Below are positions 6,249 to 11,867 of a stretch of 15,768 bases of DNA, piece by piece. Source of the DNA: JBCCGI01 sp039029355. GTDB taxonomy: Bacteria > Planctomycetota > UBA1135 > GCA-002686595. The first letter of the stretch is position 1. The number at the start of each line of letters is the position of its first letter. The translations under genes were made by a program, and so were the position numbers. Below the pieces are notes generated by a model. It worked only from the letters and a program-made list of their open reading frames with translations. It was not told the origin of the DNA and did not search any database. The stretch is taken from NCBI GenBank assembly GCA_039029355.1, contig JBCCGI010000133.1, forward strand, positions 1 through 15,768, given 5' to 3'.

Positions 6249-9209
6249 ATGCCGCCCCCCACTCCCGACGACCGGATCGTCTTCGTCAGCTACCGACGGG
6301 ACGACGCCGCCTGGACCGCCGAAGCCCTGACTGCGGAGCTCCGTAGCGCGTTCGGCGACGAGCGCGTGTTTCAAGACGTGCGCTCGATCGATGCGGGAGA
6401 CGACTTCTCCGAGGAGATCTTGGCGCATCTGGATCGCGCGGCGGTGCTTCTCGTCCTGATCGGGAAACGCTGGCTGTTTGCGCAGGACGAGTTCGGGCGG
6501 CGCCGGTTGGACCACGAGACGGACTGGGTGCGACGCGAAGTGAGCCTTGCGCTGGCCGCTCCGGAATGCACGGTCATCCCCGTGCTCGTGGACGGAGCCG
6601 TCCTTCCAAAGCATGCGGAGGCGTTGCCTCCCGATCTGGCCGGACTGCTCCGCGCACAAGCGCATCCGATCCGCCAAGGCGAGGTAGAAGCCACGCTTGG
6701 CGGTCTCGTGGAGCGCATCGAAGCCCTGGGAGTGTCCCGAGCGCCTGCCGAGGAGCGCCGCGGTACATTGACCCAGCCCCTGCGCTCAAATACCAACGGA
6801 GCCGAGATCGCCGACTTCCTCGCCGCCGCCGAAGCCGCGCACCGGCACATCGCCCTCGCGGGCTTCGGCACGAAGCTGAGGGTGCCGATCCAGCTGGACG
6901 ACATGTACGTCCCCCTGCACGCCGCGCTGGACACGCGCATCGCTGGGCTGACCCGGGCGGGCAGCGCGGTAGAGCTGGCGGACGAGCTACGCGAGGCCGC
7001 CGAGGTCCCGCTGATCGACGCCTTCCAGCGCGCGGACCAGCACGGGGGTCGGCGCGGTCTGGTCATCCTCGGCGACCCGGGCTCGGGCAAGACGACCCAC
7101 CTCAAGCGACTGCTGCTACAGGTCGCGCGCAAGGGCACCGCCGAGCTCGGCTTGCCCGAAGGCATGGTGCCCGTGTTCCTCCCGCTGCGCGAGCTCAGCA
7201 ATCTCGACCTCGGCCTGGACGATCTGCTCGAAGCCCAGCTCCAGGGGGACCCCCACCTCAAGGTCTCGGCCGGATTCGCGGCGGGGCTCTTGAAGCGCGG
7301 CAACCTGCTGTTCCTGCTCGACGGACTGGACGAGATCCCCAACCTCGGCGAGCGCCAGCGGGCCGTGGAGTGGGTCGAGCGCGCGCTCGAGGTCCACCGC
7401 AGCTCGCGCTTCGTCGTGACGTGCCGCTACGCCGGCTACCGCGCCCTGGCCGAGCAGTTCTCGGGACGCTTCCTGGAGCTGCACCTGAAGCCACTCGACG
7501 AGGAGCAGGCTTCGCGCTTCGTCCACAAGTGGTTCCGCATCGTCGAGACCGGCCTCGGTCAGCCCGAGGCGCTTGCGACCGAACGAGCGACGGAGCTGCT
7601 CGCGCGGCTGAAGGAGCCGGACTTCCGCTCGGCGCGCGTGTTCGAGATGACGCGCAACCCGCTCCTCTTGACCGCGATCTGCCTGGTGCACCGCGACCGC
7701 GGCGCGCTCCCCCACCGCCGCGCGGATCTGTACGAGGAGTGCGTCAACGCGCTGCTGGAAGGCTGGCGGCAGAAGATCGGGCTCGGCCTCGACGCCAAGA
7801 CGGCCAAGCGCGTGCTGCAGCCGGTCGCGTACTGGATGCACGGCAAGACGGGCCGGACGCGTGCGACGGGGGCCGAGCTGGAGCCGGTGATCGCGCCGGC
7901 CCTGGATCAAGCCAACGACGACGAGCTCGCGGCGCCGTCCTTCCTCGCCACGGTGCGGGACGACTGCGGACTGCTGACCGGCTGGAGCGACGACAGCTAC
8001 GGATTCATGCACCTGGGCTTCCAGGAGTACCTGGCCGCGCGGCACATCGGCAACAGGTTCGTCGAGCAGCCCAAGCTGCTCGAGCAACTCGCGGAGCGCT
8101 TCGGCGATACCTGGTGGCGCGAGGTCACGCTCCTCCTGTTGGCGCTGGAGGGTCCCCCGCTCTTCCGCCCGCTGATGGAGGAAGTCCTGAAGCACCCTGC
8201 GGCGGCCGAGCACGGGGAGCTGATCCAGCTCTGCTTGGACGAAGCCAGCGAGGCTCCCCTGGACCCCTTCCGCGCGCTGCTGCGGCTGCCGCCCGGCGGG
8301 AACGAGGCGCTGTGGGCGCGACAGCTCGCTGCGGTCCGGGTACTGCGCGGTCAGGCTCCCGAGGAGCTGGAACCGCTGCGGGCCCAGCTCGCCAAGCACC
8401 CCTTGGCCGAGATCGCAGGGCTGTTCGGCGGTGCAGCGGCCCGCGAGGAGCGGGTGCTCCAGGCCGATCGGGGCGGCTATGAGCTGGTCGTGGTCCCCGG
8501 AGGCACCTTCACGATGGGCTCGCCCAAGGCGGAGCGAGACAGGGCGACCGCCGAGCATAAGAAGGAATACGAAGACACCGATCACTTCCAGCGATCGGAG
8601 GGCCCCGAGCACGAGGTTGTCATTGAGACTTTCGCGCTCGGACGACACCCGGTGACGAACGAGGAGTACGGTCGCTATCTGGCGGCGCATCCGGACAGGA
8701 AAGAGCCGGAGTACTGGGGCGATAGCCACTACAACCAGCCGCAGCAGCCGGTGGTCGGCGTGTCCTGGGAGGAAGCGCTTGCCTACTGCGAGTGGGCCGG
8801 CCTGCGGCTACCGAGCGAGTCGGAGTGGGAGTACGCCTGCCGAGCGGGGACTCGAACGGCGTATTGGTCGGGCGACGAGGAGCACCACCTGGCGGAGGTG
8901 GGCTGGTACAAGGGGAACTCGGAGGGTCGGTTGCGCGTCGTCGGAGAGAAGCGGGCGAACGCCATGGGGCTGCACGACATGCACGGAAACGTGTTCGAGT
9001 GGTGCCGGGACTCCTGGCACGGGGATTACGAGGGAGCCCCGAGTGACGGCAGCGCCTGGGAGGACACGGGCGCCGGGCGCCGCGTGTACCGTGGCGGTTC
9101 GTTCGCCATCCCCGCGCGGGGTGCGCGCTCGGCTTACCGCCACAGGTGGCTCCCGTCGCGCCGCTACGACGCCCTCGGCTTCCGCCCCGCCAGGATCATC
9201 CCTGACTGA
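6249..9209 (+). CDS. DGR target 1: TIR - NACHT NTPase - variable FGE/C-type-lectin-like protein
   Basis: This 986-aa cytosolic NLR-like protein has no signal peptide. The TIR domain (about 8-150) opens with IVFVSYRRDD; DWVRREV holds Glu97, aligned with the SARM1-type catalytic glutamate, so NADase activity is plausible. A shared linker (about 185-265) leads to the NACHT P-loop ATPase: Walker A GDPGSGKTT at 275-283 (Lys281) and Walker B FLLDGLDEI ending about 363. A helical region follows. The C-terminal FGE-sulfatase-type domain (about 744-986) includes FTMGS, PVTNEEYGRYL, GLRLPSESEWEYACR, MHGNVFEWC and RGGSF. Residues 942-982 are the variable repeat. FGE catalytic cysteines are missing, so this is a binding domain. 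It is paralogous to the convergent target 2. A TATCCT 30 bases upstream is a weak promoter candidate. The role as a diversified immune or conflict receptor is inferred. Confidence 0.93.
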   Translation: MPPPTPDDRIVFVSYRRDDAAWTAEALTAELRSAFGDERVFQDVRSIDAGDDFSEEILAHLDRAAVLLVLIGKRWLFAQDEFGRRRLDHETDWVRREVSLALAAPECTVIPVLVDGAVLPKHAEALPPDLAGLLRAQAHPIRQGEVEATLGGLVERIEALGVSRAPAEERRGTLTQPLRSNTNGAEIADFLAAAEAAHRHIALAGFGTKLRVPIQLDDMYVPLHAALDTRIAGLTRAGSAVELADELREAAEVPLIDAFQRADQHGGRRGLVILGDPGSGKTTHLKRLLLQVARKGTAELGLPEGMVPVFLPLRELSNLDLGLDDLLEAQLQGDPHLKVSAGFAAGLLKRGNLLFLLDGLDEIPNLGERQRAVEWVERALEVHRSSRFVVTCRYAGYRALAEQFSGRFLELHLKPLDEEQASRFVHKWFRIVETGLGQPEALATERATELLARLKEPDFRSARVFEMTRNPLLLTAICLVHRDRGALPHRRADLYEECVNALLEGWRQKIGLGLDAKTAKRVLQPVAYWMHGKTGRTRATGAELEPVIAPALDQANDDELAAPSFLATVRDDCGLLTGWSDDSYGFMHLGFQEYLAARHIGNRFVEQPKLLEQLAERFGDTWWREVTLLLLALEGPPLFRPLMEEVLKHPAAAEHGELIQLCLDEASEAPLDPFRALLRLPPGGNEALWARQLAAVRVLRGQAPEELEPLRAQLAKHPLAEIAGLFGGAAAREERVLQADRGGYELVVVPGGTFTMGSPKAERDRATAEHKKEYEDTDHFQRSEGPEHEVVIETFALGRHPVTNEEYGRYLAAHPDRKEPEYWGDSHYNQPQQPVVGVSWEEALAYCEWAGLRLPSESEWEYACRAGTRTAYWSGDEEHHLAEVGWYKGNSEGRLRVVGEKRANAMGLHDMHGNVFEWCRDSWHGDYEGAPSDGSAWEDTGAGRRVYRGGSFAIPARGARSAYRHRWLPSRRYDALGFRPARIIPD
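9073..9194 (+). repeat. Variable repeat VR1 of the DGR (3' end of target 1)
   Basis: It aligns without gaps to the template repeat at 11323-11444 (offset 2250). Of the 25 template adenines, 17 are replaced (by C, G or T); every non-adenine position in this span is identical. It encodes residues 942-982, including YRGGSFAIPARGARSAYRHR and the LGFRPA end. The variable residues fall on the ligand-binding face expected for a C-type-lectin fold. Confidence 0.97.
9174..9191 (+). promoter_or_regulatory. Candidate IMH (initiation of mutagenic homing) GC-rich core of VR1
   Basis: CTCGGCTTCCGCCCCGCC is adenine-free and identical in TR (11424-11441), VR1 and VR2 (11871-11888, minus). A GC-rich invariant block at the 3' end of the VR is the place where homing starts in studied DGRs. 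In both VRs, but not in the TR, it is followed by the same 29 bases, so the VR-specific part of the element may continue to 9223. Confidence 0.6.
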
Positions 9210-9223
9210 CTTCACCACTTCAC
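9195..9223 (+). repeat. 29-nt VR-flanking sequence shared with target 2
   Basis: The sequence starts ATCATCCCTGACTGACTTCA, holds the stop codon, and ends with a TTCACCAC direct repeat (9211-9226 has two copies). It is identical to 11839-11867 on the minus strand downstream of VR2, and absent after the TR. Together with the adenine-free end of the VR this gives 51 identical bases between the two targets. Confidence 0.9.
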
Positions 9224-9396
9224 CACTTGCGGTCTTGGCTCCCGAGGCGCGCGCGTAGCTGCTTCGGCGCCGAGGGGCCCGTGCGAAGCCGGGCCCGACG
9301 AGGCGGCGACCCGGGACTGGACACCGGACAGCCCGAAGCGAAATTTCTCCAAGAAACAGGTGCGGCCGGGCGGGGGCGGGATCGAGGGCGCGGGTC
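9210..9396 (+). other. Intergenic stretch between target 1 and the HRDC gene
   Basis: 187 bases without a gene. It holds the TTCACCAC tandem pair, a GC-rich segment with two GGGCCC palindromes (about 9277-9296), and one AT-richer patch with a small hairpin, TTTCT-CCA-AGAAA at 9344-9356. A promoter for the accessory genes may lie here, but none is clear. Confidence 0.5.
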
Positions 9397-9918
9397 ATGC
9401 GCGTCAAGCTCTTCACCTTCCGCTACTCCGCCACGCTGGGCGGCTTCGACGAGGAGCCGCTCCAGCGCTTCCTTTGCGACAAGGAAGTGGTCGCCTTCCG
9501 CGAGCACTTCTACGCGGTCAACGACGTCCCCCACATCACCTGCATCGTGACGTGGCAGGACGCGGTTGTGCCCACCGAGGTCCTGCAGGCGGCACGCCAA
9601 GAGCCCGCCCCGCGACGCTCCAAGCGCGGCGACCGGCCCGACCCCACGGCGGGCTTCGACGAGCGCGACCGCGCGCTCTTCAACACCCTGCGCGAGTGGC
9701 GGCTTCAGAAGGCGCGCGACGAGGGCGTGCCGCCGTACGTCGTGCTCACCAACCGCCAGCTCGCCGAGGTCGTCGCGACCAAGCCCGACAGCAGAACCGC
9801 GCTCGGCAACATCCCCGGCATCGGCACGGCCAAGGTCGAGCGCTACGGCGAGGAGATCCTCACCGGCCTCGGCAGTGCACCGGAAGAGGCGTCCGCCTCC
9901 GCCGGGGTGGCGACGTGA
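9397..9918 (+). CDS. HRDC-domain DGR accessory protein
   Basis: This 173-aa protein has two parts. The N-terminal region (1-65; MRVKLFTFRYSATLGGFDEE, then a VREHF-like FREHFYAVNDVPHITCIVTW) resembles the conserved N-domain of HRDC proteins found next to DGR reverse transcriptases. The HRDC domain (about 88-160) contains LREWRLQKARDEGVPPYVV, TNRQLAEV and the helix-hairpin-like IPGIGTAKVERYGEEIL. HRDC domains bind nucleic acid in RecQ helicases and RNase D. In a DGR the protein probably helps template or target handling, but its mechanism is not established. GAGGG eight bases before the ATG is a good ribosome site. Its TGA overlaps the GTG start of the avd-like frame, so the accessory genes are translationally coupled. 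Confidence 0.88.
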   Translation: MRVKLFTFRYSATLGGFDEEPLQRFLCDKEVVAFREHFYAVNDVPHITCIVTWQDAVVPTEVLQAARQEPAPRRSKRGDRPDPTAGFDERDRALFNTLREWRLQKARDEGVPPYVVLTNRQLAEVVATKPDSRTALGNIPGIGTAKVERYGEEILTGLGSAPEEASASAGVAT

Positions 9919-10315
9919 GGCCCCCGGACGTCTCCGACCGAGCGCCGGCGCGCGAGGCGGGGCCCGAGCTCTTGGTCTTGGCGCGGTGGGAGGACTTCGC
10001 GGCTGGCTCTTGGAGCACACCGCCCGCTGGCCGAAGTCATCGCGCTTCACCCTGTGTCAGCGGGTTCAGAACCACGCGCTCGACGTCACCGAGCTGCTGG
10101 TCGTGGCCCGCTACGCTCCGCGCGAACGGAACGCGGTCCTGCGGAAGGTCAACCTGCTGCTCGAACGCCTGCGCCTGCTCTTCCGCCTGGCGCTGTCCTC
10201 CGGGGTCATGCCCAAGCGCGCGTTCGAGACGGCCATGCGCGGCGTGGACGAGACCGGCCGCATGGCGCACGGGTGGCGGGCGGCGCTCAAGGGGCTCGCG
10301 GAGCACCGGAGGTGA
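9915..10315 (+). CDS. avd: Avd-like DGR accessory protein with an apparent one-base frameshift
   Basis: A GTG at 9915 overlaps the HRDC stop and encodes ...GPELLVLARWEDFAA up to about base 10003. The homologous continuation WLLEHTARWPKSSRFTLCQR, then VQNHALDVTELLVVARY, is in another frame from 10004 to the TGA at 10313-10315. Joined, they give about 133 aa matching the Avd four-helix-bundle family, which binds the reverse transcriptase and template RNA as a pentamer. One base appears to be missing at about 10001-10004. No slippery heptamer is seen, so programmed frameshifting is not supported. Alternatives are a sequencing or assembly error, or a shorter protein from the GTG at 9986 (109 aa) lacking the start of helix 1. 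The 3' end overlaps the reverse transcriptase start. Confidence 0.78.
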
Positions 10316-11337
10316 GGCGCGCCTCCGGGCTGTGGCCGCGGATCGTCGCCTTCGACAACCTCTGCGCGTCGGCTCGGCGAGCCGCGCGCGGCAAGCGTCG
10401 TGTGGCCGGTGCGGCGCGCTTCCTGGCCGACCTCGAGCCGCGCGTGCTCACCCTCCAGGGCAGGCTCGCAAACGGCGCGTGGCGGCCCGGGCGCGCATTC
10501 AATTTCGTGATCCATGACCCCAAGCGCCGGACGATCACGGCGGCTCCGTTCGAGGATCGGGTCGTGCACCACGCGCTGATGGACGTGCTGGAACCCGTGC
10601 TCGACCGGCGCATGCTGCAGGAGAGCTTCGCCTGCCGCAGGGGCAAGGGAACGCATGCAGCGCTGCGACATGCGCGCTCCCTGGTTCGCCGCCACGCCTG
10701 GTTTCTGAAGCTGGACATCGAGCACTGCTTCGAGAGCCTCGCGCATGGCGTGGTGCTGGAGACGGTCGCACGCGTCGTCAAGGACCGGCGGGTGCTGGAG
10801 CTGTGCGGGCACATCGTCCACGCGGGCGGCATCGAGCGCCGCGGACTCCCCATCGGCAACCTGTCCAGCCAGTGGTTCGCCAACCTCGTGCTCGACCGGA
10901 TCGACCACTTCATCAAGGAGCGCTTGCGCGTGCGCGGGTACGTGCGCTACATGGACGACTTCGTGCTCTTCGCCGACGCGAAGGACCCGCTGGCCCGCGC
11001 GTACGAAGCGGTCGAGGCCTTCGTGCACGGCCGGCTGAAACTCAGGCTCAAGGAGCGCGCCACGATCCTGGCGCCGGTGCGCCAGGGCCTGCCGTTCCTG
11101 GGCTGGCGCATCCACCGCGGCACGACGCGACTGCGACCGGAGAACCTGCGGCGCACGAGGCGACGGCTAAAGCGCCGGCTGCAGCAGTATCACGCCGGGC
11201 AGATCGACGAGGGGCAGCTCGCCTCGTCGGTGCGCTCGGTCACCGAGCATCTGCGGCATGGAAACACCCTGTTCCTGCGCCGCGGGTGGAACCGCTCTTT
11301 GGAAGGGGAGGGGCCATCGGCTCCGAGAACCGCGTGA
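10312..11337 (+). CDS. DGR reverse transcriptase
   Basis: This 341-aa enzyme would make mutagenized cDNA from template-repeat RNA, misincorporating opposite adenines. RT motifs in order: KRRTITAAPFEDRVVHHAL at 71-89, catalytic LKLDIEHCF at 132-140 (Asp135), GLPIGNLSSQWFANL at 178-192, YMDD at 213-216, and LGWRIH at 263-268. The IGNLSSQ form, where other RTs carry a PQG-type motif, is diagnostic of DGR enzymes. No maturase, endonuclease or thumb-X domain follows, excluding a group II intron. The GTG at 10312 overlaps the avd stop (GGTGAG), so translation is coupled. An earlier in-frame ATG at 10054 would run through avd and is rejected. The last 19 bases, including the TGA stop, lie inside the template repeat. 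Confidence 0.96.
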   Translation: MRRASGLWPRIVAFDNLCASARRAARGKRRVAGAARFLADLEPRVLTLQGRLANGAWRPGRAFNFVIHDPKRRTITAAPFEDRVVHHALMDVLEPVLDRRMLQESFACRRGKGTHAALRHARSLVRRHAWFLKLDIEHCFESLAHGVVLETVARVVKDRRVLELCGHIVHAGGIERRGLPIGNLSSQWFANLVLDRIDHFIKERLRVRGYVRYMDDFVLFADAKDPLARAYEAVEAFVHGRLKLRLKERATILAPVRQGLPFLGWRIHRGTTRLRPENLRRTRRRLKRRLQQYHAGQIDEGQLASSVRSVTEHLRHGNTLFLRRGWNRSLEGEGPSAPRTA

Positions 11338-11444
11338 ACCGTGGCGGTTCGTTCGACAACCCCGCGCAGAATGCGCGCTCGGCTTACCGCAACAGGTGGC
11401 ACCCGTCGAACCGCAACAACGACCTCGGCTTCCGCCCCGCCAAG
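11319..11444 (+). repeat. Template repeat (TR) of the diversity-generating retroelement
   Basis: This 126-nt non-coding template has 25 adenines. In the target frame it would read GSENRVNRGGSFDNPAQNAR, then SAYRNRWHPSNRNNDLGFRPAK. It is rich in AAC codons, which can change to many residues without making stops. Compared with VR2 (11868-11993, minus) all 101 non-adenine positions are identical and 17 adenines differ. The same holds for VR1 from 11323 onward. Its first 19 bases overlap the reverse transcriptase gene end. Confidence 0.97.
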
Positions 11445-11457
11445 GCGTCGCAACGCC
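11444..11457 (+). other. Hairpin at the 3' edge of the TR
   Basis: GGCGT-CGCA-ACGCC forms a perfect 5-bp stem with a tetraloop exactly where TR/VR homology ends. It may help define the template RNA 3' boundary; that role is inferred. Confidence 0.4.
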
Positions 11458-11462
11458 CGATC

Positions 11463-11502
11463 GCCCGGGCCACGACCGGCTCGACTCCGGCCGGTCCCGG
11501 GC
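11463..11502 (+). other. Long bulged hairpin downstream of the TR
   Basis: The inner stem GACCGGC (11474-11480) pairs with GCCGGTC (11490-11496). The outer stem GCCCGG (11463-11468) pairs with CCGGGC (11497-11502), with a 5-base bulge on the left side. In known DGRs, structured RNA beyond the TR is required for cDNA priming, so this is a candidate for that element. It could alternatively end transcription, though no T-tract follows. Confidence 0.4.
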
Positions 11503-11765
11503 GCAGTGCCCGCGATGCCCAGGCCCCTCTCCCGCGCCGGCACGCCGGCCGAACAGAACCGGGCGTCGGGAGTGGTAGGTGGCATTCCACCGAAGCTCCC
11601 GGCGCTCGACCTCTCGATCCACGAATTTGCGGTCGGGCCTCGCCTGCGGCTCGGCCGGGAAGAGCGCTCGGCGCTTCGCGCACGAGGCTCTTCGCACGCT
11701 TCGCGCCCTGCGGGGCTCGCGTGAGTGACTTCCCACCGTCCGCGCTGGGTCCGCGGCGCTTGCCT

Positions 11766-11789
11766 CGGGCTCGGCTGCGCTCGAGCCCG
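11766..11789. terminator. Possible bidirectional terminator hairpin
   Basis: CGGGCTCG at 11766-11773 pairs with CGAGCCCG at 11782-11789 around an 8-base loop, extendable by one wobble and one pair. It lies between the convergent DGR and target 2 transcripts. No T-tract is present, so confidence is low. Confidence 0.3.
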
Positions 11790-11838
11790 GGCCGCGCCGC
11801 TCCGGCCGGGAACTCGTCGCGTCGTCCAGGCGCCAGTT

Positions 11839-11867
11839 GTGAAGTGGTGAAGTCAGTCAGGGATGAT
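11839..11867 (-). repeat. 29-nt VR2-flanking sequence shared with target 1
   Basis: The reverse complement is identical to 9195-9223 and includes the target 2 stop codon (11853-11855) and the start of its 3' UTR. The second TTCACCAC unit is changed to TTCACAAC just past the shared block. Confidence 0.9.

Larger units (their letters stand above)
11445..11852. other. Non-coding region between TR and target 2
   Basis: 408 bases with no credible gene; open frames here are short, lack ribosome sites and show no known motif. It holds the two TR-proximal hairpins, a small stem GGTGG-CATT-CCACC (11578-11591), the hairpin at 11766-11789, and the 29-nt VR2 flank (11839-11867). It probably carries the 3' part of the template RNA on the plus strand and the 3' UTR of target 2 on the minus strand. 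Confidence 0.6.

Noticed and set aside
8478..9209. Active sulfatase-modifying factor (formylglycine-generating enzyme)
   Set aside because: The catalytic cysteine pair is missing and the relevant region is the variable repeat.
9211..9226. TTCACCAC tandem repeat as a phase-variable microsatellite
   Set aside because: Only two copies, located after the stop codon; better explained as part of the VR flank shared by both targets.
10312..11337. Group II intron or retron reverse transcriptase
   Set aside because: No maturase or HNH domain, no intron ends or msr-msd; the IGNLSSQ motif and TR/VR pairs identify a DGR enzyme.
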